A stretch of 64,000 nucleotides of DNA from Ferrimonas futtsuensis DSM 18154. GTDB lineage: Bacteria > Pseudomonadota > Gammaproteobacteria > Enterobacterales > Shewanellaceae. The position numbers and the translations under genes are program-made. The stretch is from the NCBI RefSeq assembly GCF_000422645.1, contig NZ_AUGL01000020.1:1-64000 (forward strand), given 5' to 3'. The notes beneath the pieces are model-generated. The model was not told the DNA's origin. It searched no databases and was given only the letters and a program-made list of their open reading frames with translations. Of this stretch, positions 47,097-55,096 are shown piece after piece; positions within the stretch are counted from its first letter, which is position 1, and each line of letters starts with the position of its first letter.

Positions 47097-48077
47097 CTAG
47101 ACCAGATTCAGCACCCACCCCATCAGGGTGAAACCGGTGAGCAGCAGGACAAACAGCAGGGCCAGCAAGCGCCACAGCATCACCTGTTTGAGCATCACGA
47201 ATTCGGGGAAACTGGCGGCGACGGTGCTCATGCAGAACGCCAGGGTGGTGCCCAGGGGCACCCCTTGCAGCAGTAGACTCTCCATCACCGGAATCACTCC
47301 GGTGGCGTTGGCGTACAGAGGAATCCCCAGCACGACAGCGCTGGGCACAGACCACCACTGGCCGTCTCCCAGATGCGCCTGCAACCAGCCCGCCGGGACA
47401 AAGCCATGGAGGGCCGCGCCGAGGCCCACGCCGATGATCACCCACTTCCACACCCGGCCGAAGATCTCCAGGGTCTCCTCACGGGCAAACTGATGGCGCT
47501 GCTTCAGGGTCAGTGACGGCCCACCTTCATCCTCCTCCTGCGGCTGTGCCTGCTGCCCCATGGCGTGGGCCCGGGCGGCCAGAGGCTGAAGCCAGCGCTC
47601 CGCGCCTATGGTGTCGAGAAATGCCCCACCGGCCATGCCGATGACCATCCCCACCATCACATAGATCAGGGTCAGCTCCCAGCCCAGCAGGCTGAGCAGC
47701 AACAGCAGGGCCACCTCGTTGATCAGCGGCGAGGTGATCAGAAAAGCCATGGTGATCCCCACGGGTATGCCTGCGGAGGTAAAACCGAGAAAAACCGGAA
47801 TGCTCGAGCAGGAGCAGAAGGGGGTGATGGCACCAAACCCCGAGCCCAGCAGGTACCCGGCTCCACGGCTCTTACCACTCAGGTAGTGACGCACCCGCTC
47901 CACGTCCAGAGAGGCTCGCACCAGGGCGATGGCATAGATCATCACCACCAGCAACACCAGAATCTTACTGGTGTCCTCCACAAAAAAGTGCAGCGCCTGG
48001 GCCAGCCTGTTTTGCGGATCCCACCCCAGCCATTGATAGACCACCAGGCTGGCAAGATCACCGAACAACTCAAACAT
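47097..48077 (-). CDS. DUF318-family permease (ArsP/SO_0444 class)
   Basis: A 326-residue inner-membrane permease with eight or more helices. The family hallmark FCSCSSIPVFLGF lies around residue 87, and the second half carries VPSAVVLGIPLYANATGVIPVMES. This permease class exports metals, organoarsenicals or related soft electrophiles; the Cys pair (C-x-C) is the likely metal-handling site. A hydrophilic loop lies in the middle. It follows the thioredoxin-like gene by 10 bp in one transcript, the typical pairing in Vibrio and Shewanella. The substrate is not readable. Confidence 0.88.
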   Translation of the reverse strand: MFELFGDLASLVVYQWLGWDPQNRLAQALHFFVEDTSKILVLLVVMIYAIALVRASLDVERVRHYLSGKSRGAGYLLGSGFGAITPFCSCSSIPVFLGFTSAGIPVGITMAFLITSPLINEVALLLLLSLLGWELTLIYVMVGMVIGMAGGAFLDTIGAERWLQPLAARAHAMGQQAQPQEEDEGGPSLTLKQRHQFAREETLEIFGRVWKWVIIGVGLGAALHGFVPAGWLQAHLGDGQWWSVPSAVVLGIPLYANATGVIPVMESLLLQGVPLGTTLAFCMSTVAASFPEFVMLKQVMLWRLLALLFVLLLTGFTLMGWVLNLV

Positions 48078-48087
48078 GGGGTCAGCC

Positions 48088-48324
48088 TCAGTCCTGGTTT
48101 AACAGGGCATCCAGCTCGGCCTGCCCTGGCAGTGATCCGGCATGCTTCACTTCACCGTCGATGACAATGGCCGGAGTGCGCATCACCCCATAATCCAGGA
48201 TCTTCTCCATGTCGGTGACGTGCGCCAGTTCAAAGGCCAATCCCAGCTCCTGAGCCCGATTTTTCACCTGCTCTGCCAGTGTGTTGCACTTCTTGCAGCC
48301 GCTTCCAAGAATCTCAATCTTCAT
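48088..48324 (-). CDS. Thioredoxin-fold redox-active disulfide protein
   Basis: A 78-residue mini-thioredoxin (MTH895/TM0996 type). The active site is GSGCKKCNTL near residues 8-17, and the cis-Pro loop is VMRTPAIVID. Its neighbours of this type pair with DUF318 permeases and may deliver reducing power or a bound metal. ATG 48324 is chosen because AGAGG lies five bases upstream; ATG 48327 is an alternative. It heads the leftward transcript, with a 16-bp palindrome 27-42 bp before its start. Confidence 0.85.
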   Translation of the reverse strand: MKIEILGSGCKKCNTLAEQVKNRAQELGLAFELAHVTDMEKILDYGVMRTPAIVIDGEVKHAGSLPGQAELDALLNQD

Positions 48325-48350
48325 CATTGCCTCTTCTAGGTTTTGAAATA

Positions 48351-48366
48351 ATATGGATATCCATAT
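48351..48366. promoter_or_regulatory. 16-bp perfect palindrome before the thioredoxin/DUF318 operon
   Basis: ATATGGATATCCATAT is a perfect inverted repeat 27-42 bp before the start codon at 48324, the position expected for a repressor operator. Its AT-rich form with short half-sites resembles ArsR/SmtB operators. No ArsR-family gene lies in the window. Confidence 0.55.
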
Positions 48367-48442
48367 ATTGAGGTGATACTGCGTCAGGCGCCTCGCTGGC
48401 GCAAGCAGAAACAAAATTTGCAGGCGACTAAATGTCTGGGAG

Positions 48443-48456
48443 TTGATCCGGATCAG
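48443..48456. promoter_or_regulatory. FNR-like site upstream of the thioredoxin/DUF318 operon
   Basis: TTGATCCGGATCAG matches TTGAT-N4-ATCAA at nine of ten positions. It lies 119-132 bp before the start at 48324. It is outside the convergent acylase terminator (48471-48497), so it can belong only to the leftward operon. Confidence 0.45.
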
Positions 48457-48470
48457 TTCCCGGCGGCCAG

Positions 48471-48497
48471 AAAAAAAGAGGCGCCCCAGGCGCCTCT
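48471..48497 (-). terminator. Terminator of the acylase-family gene
   Basis: AGAGGCGCC (48477-48485) and GGCGCCTCT (48489-48497) pair perfectly around CCA, followed on the reverse strand by six T. It lies 21 bp past the stop. Confidence 0.88.
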
Positions 48498-48517
48498 TCC
48501 TCTGATCCCATAGGGGG

Positions 48518-51097
48518 CTACTTCTGATACTGAAGACGAATGTCCGACAGGGTCTCCGCTGCGATCGCTTCTTCGGTGAACAGCAATGGCCTCAGGGCGG
48601 TATTGTCCGAGTAATACTGGGTCTGATCCGCCCAATGGGGGGACTGGGCATTGTAGGCCTCAGAATAGGTCAGCAGTCCGCGCCCCTCGGGCCCCTGATC
48701 GCCAAAGCCCACCACCATCATCCAGCTGGAGCCGTAGTCGATGTGGTAACCCTCGGTGGTCAGTTCGGAGCGGGTGGCCTGACCGGTGACCGCATCCACT
48801 GCCGGGGTGTAGGCATGCTGGGGCAGCATGGTGTCGTCACCCGGGCTGTTGGTGTAGGCAAAGACGTTAAAACCGCCCTCAAAGTTGTTGGCACCGGACC
48901 AGGGGAAACGCACACCCGAAGGTTGACCATTGGGCAGCGATTTTTCCACAAACTGCATCTGCCCCAGGGGCGCTTCCAGGTCGAAGCCGTTCTGGGTCAG
49001 GGTGGCACTGGCTGCGGCCAGGGCCACCAGCGCGGAGCCATCGGCCGCCAGGGTGTTGGGGGTATTGATGGGGTCGGTGTAGACGAAAGGTACGTCCAGG
49101 TGGGTATCGCTGTCGAAACGATAGCCAAACTCGCGCAACAGGGCACCGGCGACACTGTCCTGGTTCTGTGCTCCGTTCCACTTGGCCAGGGCCGCACAGG
49201 CCGGCGACACATCGACACTCAGGCTGTCGCTGATCACCACAGGGGTCGTCCCCTGGGCTTCACACTGCTGCAGCAACTGGGGCAACACCAGCTCCGCCAG
49301 GTAGGCCCTGTTAGACAGCAGCGCCGCTTCCACCTCGGTGGCATTGAACTTGCCATCCTCGCCACGGGCGCCACTCATCAGGGTGAGCGCCATCCGGGTG
49401 CGCAGCGACTGCTCGACCCGACGCTTGCCATAGAGAGGCGACACATTTTCGATGGGCTCGGCCGGATTGGTGATCCAGTAGGAGTTGTTGGAGTTCTGCA
49501 CAAAATCCTGGCGGGTCAGCTTGGGCGCGCGTTCATAGGGCACCGCGCCGTCATAGGCGAAACGCGCCTCATTGCCAGGCATGATGGTGAAACCGGCCTG
49601 CTCACGGGCGGCACGCAGCTCGGGGCTCAGCCTCAGAGCACTTTCCGCCTCGCTGCTGATGTTGGGCACGGTGGAGTCGTCGATGTAGAACGCATTGCCC
49701 TGATCATCGGCGTACATGGTGTTGTTGAAGATTACCCCGTCAAAGCTCTTAAACGCCTGCTGGAACTCCTCCAGATTGCTGGCAAAGTTCATCGCTGACC
49801 AGTGTTCCAGCACATCCACATTGTTGATGTTGGCGTCCTGAACAAAAAACGCCTGGGTATCATCCCAGGGGAAAGGTGCCAGGGCCGGTGGCGCTTCCAC
49901 CATGGGCCCCTTGGCGGTGAGGTACACCTCCTTCTCCAGAGGGATGGTCACCCCGCCGCCAATGTTCACCTCAATCGTGAGGGTCTTGGGGGTGATGGCC
50001 ATCTCTTCACCCTCAAACAGATAGGTGAGGCGGTCCCCCTCCTTCAGGCTGAGGTTGTACATGATGAAGTGTTCGGCAGTGGAGAAGGTGTGGGTCCAGG
50101 CCAGATTCTGGTTGAAGCCGATGTTCACCGCCCCGGGCATCCCCACCAGGGAGCCCCCAATCACATTGAGGTGGCCGGGAATGGTCAGGTGCGACTGCCA
50201 GAAACGCAACTGGCCGGTGTGCGGGAAGTGGGGGTTACCCAGGACGATCCCTTTGCCATTCTCTGTCACTTCGCTGCCCAGGCCCCAGCCATTGGACCCC
50301 ATCTCCCTGGGGTTCACCTCTGGGGTGGTCAGTGTTGCCGATCGCGCCATCGCCTTGGTTCGGATGTCCGCCAGCATCATCTGTCCCTGCCTGGGGACAA
50401 AAGCGGTGGCGGCTGGCCTTGGCAGGTACTCCTCTCCGTCGCCGGGATTGGCGAAGAAGATCAGATCCATAAAGTTGGCCGCGCCGGGCAGCAGCGCAAT
50501 GGAGAACAGGTAGGACAGCATATCCACATCGGTGATGGGCTTGACCCAGGGCTGACCGGCGCAAGGCAGGTTAGGAGTGGTCACCGCGCCGGACGCCAGA
50601 TCCGCCAGATAGAGGTTATAACCGGCGGCGAAACCGGAGAGCATGGCACGGGAGCGATCCGGCAGAGTGCCAATAAGCTCGGCGGCGGACTGGCGGACCC
50701 CCAGAGCCTTGTAGCCGAAGTCGCTCACCAGGTTCTGGTTGTCCTCTTCCTTGGGCAGGCCAGTGGCAAAGTCGATGCTCTTATGCGGCCCAAAGTACTT
50801 GGCGCGCTCACTGTTGGCCTTAATGAAACCATCGGCCAGCAGACAAAGATGATCCTGTGCCTGAGCATAGCCGGAACCAAAAGCCACACTCTCGATGCTG
50901 TCTGCCTCGATGTGGGGCACGCCGAAGGTGGTGCGGCGAATACGCACATCCAGCAGGCCATCTTCGGCAAATACCTGCACCTCGGGGGCGGGTTCAGGGG
51001 GCGGTGTAACGGAGTCGCGATTGTCGTCATTGCTGCAGCCTGACAGCATCAGTCCGGTCGCCGTGGCTACGGCGATCCACAGAGGTGATTTTATCAT
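48518..51097 (-). CDS. Penicillin-acylase-family lipoprotein
   Basis: An N-terminal-nucleophile hydrolase of the penicillin/aculeacin acylase family, 859 residues. A lipobox (LMLSGC, C21) marks it as a lipoprotein. The precursor would cleave itself before S268 in EMGSNGWGLG, giving a short alpha and a long beta chain; NPHFPHTG and the NNTMYADDQGNAFYIDD stretch are also family segments. ATG 51097 is used because AAGGAAG lies six bases upstream. Relatives cleave acyl-homoserine lactones or beta-lactams, but the substrate here is unknown. It is monocistronic with its own terminator. Confidence 0.88.
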   Translation of the reverse strand: MIKSPLWIAVATATGLMLSGCSNDDNRDSVTPPPEPAPEVQVFAEDGLLDVRIRRTTFGVPHIEADSIESVAFGSGYAQAQDHLCLLADGFIKANSERAKYFGPHKSIDFATGLPKEEDNQNLVSDFGYKALGVRQSAAELIGTLPDRSRAMLSGFAAGYNLYLADLASGAVTTPNLPCAGQPWVKPITDVDMLSYLFSIALLPGAANFMDLIFFANPGDGEEYLPRPAATAFVPRQGQMMLADIRTKAMARSATLTTPEVNPREMGSNGWGLGSEVTENGKGIVLGNPHFPHTGQLRFWQSHLTIPGHLNVIGGSLVGMPGAVNIGFNQNLAWTHTFSTAEHFIMYNLSLKEGDRLTYLFEGEEMAITPKTLTIEVNIGGGVTIPLEKEVYLTAKGPMVEAPPALAPFPWDDTQAFFVQDANINNVDVLEHWSAMNFASNLEEFQQAFKSFDGVIFNNTMYADDQGNAFYIDDSTVPNISSEAESALRLSPELRAAREQAGFTIMPGNEARFAYDGAVPYERAPKLTRQDFVQNSNNSYWITNPAEPIENVSPLYGKRRVEQSLRTRMALTLMSGARGEDGKFNATEVEAALLSNRAYLAELVLPQLLQQCEAQGTTPVVISDSLSVDVSPACAALAKWNGAQNQDSVAGALLREFGYRFDSDTHLDVPFVYTDPINTPNTLAADGSALVALAAASATLTQNGFDLEAPLGQMQFVEKSLPNGQPSGVRFPWSGANNFEGGFNVFAYTNSPGDDTMLPQHAYTPAVDAVTGQATRSELTTEGYHIDYGSSWMMVVGFGDQGPEGRGLLTYSEAYNAQSPHWADQTQYYSDNTALRPLLFTEEAIAAETLSDIRLQYQK

Positions 51098-51325
51098 TAT
51101 CATCTTCCTTGTTGGGTGCTCACCTCCCCAGTGAGCCAGCCTCCATTTAAACAGCTCAGACCAGATAGATCCACAGAGTTTTAACTCCATTAACAGTAAA
51201 TTAACCAGCCACATCGGAGGCCTGGATCCCTGATTCGGGCAAAGCTGGTATCCTTCCTGTGATCACTTGCAACCGGGGCGGGGATTGGTCATTCTCTGCC
51301 ACCGCATTACCTTTATGGAACCTCG

Positions 51326-52537
51326 ATGAGCGCACCACTGCACCACTTGCGAAGCCAGTTTCCTGCCCTGAACCAGCCGGACCTGGTTTACCTGGACAAC
51401 GCCGCCACCACTCAGAAGCCTGAGCAGGTGCTGACGGCGATGAACCGTTTCTACCGGGAGCAGAACGCCAACGTGCACCGCGGCGCCCATCGTCTTTCCG
51501 ACCTGGCCACCCGCGCCTTCGAAGGCGCCAGAGACCGGGTGCAGTCCTTCATCAATGCCCCGGCACGGGAGGAGGTGATCTTCACCCGGGGCACCACCGA
51601 ATCGATGAACCTGCTGGCCCAGAGTCTGGGCAGCCACCTGCTGCAACCCGGTGACGAGATCCTCATCGACACCTGGGCTCACCACGCCTGCATCGTCCCC
51701 TGGCAACAGATGGCGATGCGCACCGGCGCCAGACTGATTCCCATCCCCCTGACTCAGGATGGCGACCTGGATCTGGATGCCTACCACGCACTTCTGGGGC
51801 CGCAAACCCGGGTGGTCAGTCTGACCCAGGTCTCCAATGCCCTGGGCAAGGTGGCGCCCCTAGACGTGATGCTGCCTGCCGCCAAGGCTGTCGGCGCCAT
51901 CACCATAGTGGATGGCGCCCAGGCGGTGGCTCACCTGCAGGTCGATGTGCAGGCACTGGGCTGCGATTTCTACGCCTTCTCCGGCCACAAATGCTATGGC
52001 CCTACTGGCATAGGCGTACTGTGGGGGCGTCAATCACTGCTGGAGCAGATGCCCCCCTATCAATATGGCGGCGAGATGATTCATCAGGTCAGCTTTGAGG
52101 GCAGTCAATTCAACCGTCTGCCCTACAAATTTGAGGCGGGTACGCCAGCCATCGCCGAGGCCATTGGTCTGGGAGAAGCCCTGAGCTTCATTGGTGAGCT
52201 GGACAGGCAAGCGTTGCAGGCCCACGAAAATGCACTGATGGAGAGAGCAAAGGCGGGCATTGCCGCCCTTCCCGGCGTGGAAGCGATAGCGGGCACAGGC
52301 CGCAACCTCGGTGCCCTCTCCTTTAAAGTGGAGGGAGAGCACCATCAGGACATCGGCATTCTGTTGGACCAGGCGGGCATCGCAGTGCGCTGCGGCCATC
52401 ACTGCTGCCAGCCACTGATGCAGGCACTGGGACTCAAGGGCAGTTGCCGGGTCTCGTTCGCCGCCTATAACAACCTCGACGAGGTGGACGCCTTCCTGGC
52501 CGCACTCAAAGAGATCACGGAGTTTCTCGATGATTAA
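51326..52537 (+). CDS. csdA: Cysteine desulfurase CsdA
   Basis: A PLP-dependent SufS/CsdA-type cysteine desulfurase, 403 residues. The PLP lysine is in FSGHKCYGPTGIGVLWG, the catalytic Cys in RCGHHCCQPLM, and ANVHRGAHRLSDLAT is the family's opening motif. It removes sulphur from cysteine and passes it as a persulphide to CsdE. The csdE gene overlaps its end by 8 bp, and tcdA is nearby; the trio matches E. coli csdA-csdE-tcdA, where it supports tRNA t6A cyclisation. Confidence 0.95.
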   Translation: MSAPLHHLRSQFPALNQPDLVYLDNAATTQKPEQVLTAMNRFYREQNANVHRGAHRLSDLATRAFEGARDRVQSFINAPAREEVIFTRGTTESMNLLAQSLGSHLLQPGDEILIDTWAHHACIVPWQQMAMRTGARLIPIPLTQDGDLDLDAYHALLGPQTRVVSLTQVSNALGKVAPLDVMLPAAKAVGAITIVDGAQAVAHLQVDVQALGCDFYAFSGHKCYGPTGIGVLWGRQSLLEQMPPYQYGGEMIHQVSFEGSQFNRLPYKFEAGTPAIAEAIGLGEALSFIGELDRQALQAHENALMERAKAGIAALPGVEAIAGTGRNLGALSFKVEGEHHQDIGILLDQAGIAVRCGHHCCQPLMQALGLKGSCRVSFAAYNNLDEVDAFLAALKEITEFLDD

Positions 52538-52988
52538 ACCCGGCATTCAAGAGTTTCTGGACTCCCCTCTGGGCAGGGACCTGACCCGTGAACAGTTACA
52601 TCGGGAGTTGATGGCCCAGTCCCACTGGCAGGGGCGATATCGGATTATCATGAAACTGGGCAGCCGCATGCCGGCTCTGGCCGCGCAATGGCAGAGAGAG
52701 GAGGCAGAAGTGGCCGGCTGCGAAAGCAAGGCCTGGCTCTACCATCACCGAGATGACGCAGGTTGCCACCACTTCCTTGCCGGCAGTGAGTCCCGCATTA
52801 TCAAAGGGCTGCTGGTGCTGATATTGAGCGCGTGCAATCACGGTGATGACCATGCCCTTCGCGGACTGGATCTTGAGAGCTGGTTCGGTGAGTTGGGCTT
52901 GTCGGCTCACCTGAGCCCTTCCCGGGCCAATGGCCTGGCGGCTCTGGTGGAAGCGATTCGGGGCCAGGCGACGCAGCAGACCTCCTAG
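52530..52988 (+). CDS. csdE: Sulfur acceptor protein CsdE
   Basis: A 152-residue SufE-family sulphur acceptor. The accepting Cys is in EAEVAGCESKAWL near residue 65. It begins within the last codons of csdA (8-bp overlap) and the stop overlaps the convergent barrel gene by four bases. It takes the persulphide from CsdA and hands it on. The sequence is slightly shorter at the C-terminus than SufE proper, which fits the CsdE branch. Confidence 0.94.
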   Translation: MIKPGIQEFLDSPLGRDLTREQLHRELMAQSHWQGRYRIIMKLGSRMPALAAQWQREEAEVAGCESKAWLYHHRDDAGCHHFLAGSESRIIKGLLVLILSACNHGDDHALRGLDLESWFGELGLSAHLSPSRANGLAALVEAIRGQATQQTS

Positions 52989-53908
52989 CGGCGTTGGCCG
53001 AACTGCGCCTCCAGGGTCAGCATCAGCTCCAGGTTAGTGTCGAAGCCGTACTTTCTCGGCCAGGTGACCTGGGGTTCGACTTCATAGAAGAGCCAGCTTC
53101 GAAGAAAGCTCTGGCGGAAGGTCAGCCCCAGACGGCGAATTTCACTCTGAGTCTGGGCATCGTCGGTGGCCCCTGAAACCGCGGCAAACACCGACATGGC
53201 GGTACGTTCATTGAGCCACTCTACCCTGCTGAGCTTACTGCTCCACTCCAGCCCGTCGCTCTCCTCTCCATAGAACAGCCGGTTCCTCCACAACAAGGCG
53301 TGTCCGTCATAGTGCCGTTCCAGATTCAATCCGGTGGTTTCACTCCAGCCCTCACCGGATTGCAGCCTCAACTCCTGAGTGGCCTTGACCAGGGTACGCT
53401 CATCCAGGTTGTCGTAGTAGCGGGCCCGTCCCCGGACGAAGGGCTGAACGCCCGAATCCACACTGGCGCCGAGATCCACCGACAGGTCCCATCGCTTGCG
53501 GTCCAGGGGGATCCAGCGAAGGGCAGCGCGGGTCGCCCCCTCCCCCGAGCTGGCAAAGGGATCGCCCAGCTCCTCATCCTCTTCGTCAGACTCCAACAAC
53601 AATTTGAGCCGACGCTCGGTCTGGGGAAGGTAATAGGCGGCGGACAGTCGCAGGCCCAGTTGATCACTCTCCCGCTCGATAAACTCCTGCTGGACTCTCA
53701 GCCTGAAGTGACTGGACGCCTGATCGGCATCATCAGTGGGGCCAAAGAAGTGATCAAACCAAAGGGCGGAGCGACGGGCGGAGCCAGACAGCAGCTCGTG
53801 GGCTTTGTCATACCAGGGGTGTTCCTGAGTCAGCGACTCGGGTTGCGCGTCCACCGAAGCGCAGAGACTCATAAGCAGGCACATCAGCCCAAACTGTCTG
53901 GACAACAC
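52985..53908 (-). CDS. Secreted beta-barrel-like protein of unknown function
   Basis: A 307-residue protein with a signal peptide (about 1-21, ending VDA). After a short soluble part the sequence has alternating patterns typical of outer-membrane strands (FRLRVQQEFIERESDQ, LRLSAAYYLPQTERR, LNLERHYDGHALLWRNRLFYG, FRQSFLRSWLFYEVEPQVTW). The last residue is Arg, so the usual C-terminal Phe is missing. I do not recognise a named family. It lies between csdE and tcdA, facing csdE, and has no obvious link with sulphur transfer. Confidence 0.7.
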   Translation of the reverse strand: MLSRQFGLMCLLMSLCASVDAQPESLTQEHPWYDKAHELLSGSARRSALWFDHFFGPTDDADQASSHFRLRVQQEFIERESDQLGLRLSAAYYLPQTERRLKLLLESDEEDEELGDPFASSGEGATRAALRWIPLDRKRWDLSVDLGASVDSGVQPFVRGRARYYDNLDERTLVKATQELRLQSGEGWSETTGLNLERHYDGHALLWRNRLFYGEESDGLEWSSKLSRVEWLNERTAMSVFAAVSGATDDAQTQSEIRRLGLTFRQSFLRSWLFYEVEPQVTWPRKYGFDTNLELMLTLEAQFGQRR

Positions 53909-53949
53909 GTCAATGCCCTCCCATGGCCTTGAGCTAAGACATTGAAATA

Positions 53950-54744
53950 TTATGCCTCTTTATCGGCTTGTGCCGCCAGCTTTACCAGCACCCGGCTGGC
54001 CGCCACAAAGCCAAAGGTGCCGGTTACCGGGGTCACGGCACCAAAACCACTGGCACAATCCATCGCCTTCGGACCCTGCGCAGCAGCCTTAGCCAGGCAG
54101 ATCTGGCCGTCGCTCCCAGGGTACTTGAGCTGCTCATCGGAGAACACACACTCCACCTGGAAACGACGCTTGGGGTTCTTGCTGAAGTTGTACTCCCGGC
54201 GCAGCAGGTTGCGCACCTTGGCCGCCAGCGGGTCCTGATAGGTCTTGGCCAGATCCGCCACCTGCACCCGGGTAGGATCCAGCTGGCCGCCGGCACCGCC
54301 CACGGTCACGATGCGGATCTTGCGCCGTTTGCAATGGGCGATCAGGGCCGCCTTGGCCTTAACGCTGTCGATGCAGTCCACCAGATAGTCCAGCTGGTCA
54401 TCGATAAGCTCAAACAGGTTATCACCGTCGACAAACTCCTCCACCTCATCCACCTGGCAATCGGGGTTGATGGCTCGGATTCGCTCCGCCATCACCGCCA
54501 CCTTGGAATGACCCACGGTCTCCTTCAGGGCATGGCACTGTCGGTTGGTGTTGGTAATACAGATGTCATCGAGGTCGATCAGCGTAATTCGGGCGATGCC
54601 GCTGCGGGCCAGAGCCTCAGCCACCCAGGTGCCCACCCCTCCAATACCAACCACGGCCACATGTGCCCGGGCGAACCGCTCCAGTGCCGCTGGACCATAG
54701 AGACGGCCGATGCCGCCAAAGCGTTGTAGATAGTCGTCGTTCAT
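53950..54744 (-). CDS. tcdA: tRNA threonylcarbamoyladenosine dehydratase
   Basis: An E1/MoeB-like ATP-dependent enzyme (CsdL) that converts t6A37 in tRNA to its cyclic form, 264 residues. The ATP site is VVGIGGVGTWVAEALARSGI, followed by LIDLDDI; the C-terminal CASGFGAVTPVTGTFG motif is typical. The ATG at 54744 is used since AGGA lies nine bases upstream; an earlier in-frame start would lengthen it beyond relatives. It completes the Csd sulphur/tRNA cluster with csdA and csdE, on the opposite strand. Confidence 0.95.
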   Translation of the reverse strand: MNDDYLQRFGGIGRLYGPAALERFARAHVAVVGIGGVGTWVAEALARSGIARITLIDLDDICITNTNRQCHALKETVGHSKVAVMAERIRAINPDCQVDEVEEFVDGDNLFELIDDQLDYLVDCIDSVKAKAALIAHCKRRKIRIVTVGGAGGQLDPTRVQVADLAKTYQDPLAAKVRNLLRREYNFSKNPKRRFQVECVFSDEQLKYPGSDGQICLAKAAAQGPKAMDCASGFGAVTPVTGTFGFVAASRVLVKLAAQADKEA

Positions 54745-55096
54745 TTGCTGCATTCCTGACAAAGCCGGGCGCAGTATAACAGGGGCGAGGGTCATTCGGG
54801 GAACGCGGCAAGCTGCGCTGAGGGTGAACAGTCAACGTTAACTATTTAAAACTGATGAATCAATGAATTAAATGTCCGTTTATTGACCTTACTCAACAGT
54901 TAAAACTTTTCACATCAAAATTGTGCACAAGCTCAAAAAAACGCATTGCTAACGGTTGCATGTCACAGGCTTCCTGCCAGAATCGAGTTCGCAAAATGAC
55001 TAAAAAGCCTGATTAAATCTTGATACATAGGGAAAAATGTTGCCTGTGTGTTAACCAAAAATCAGGCATTCATTGATCGTCAGGAGTAAATTGATC
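54745..55096. other. Divergent intergenic region, tcdA / porin gene
   Basis: About 350 bp, clearly AT-richer than its surroundings after 54835, as is common before strongly expressed porin genes. It contains TTGTGCACAA (54919-54928) but no complete CRP site and no promoter that I could fix. No other gene is visible. Confidence 0.5.

Noticed and set aside
54919-54928. TTGTGCACAA as a CRP site for the Porin_4 gene
   Set aside because: The half-sites have the wrong spacing for TGTGA-N6-TCACA; the best alignment gives only seven of ten.
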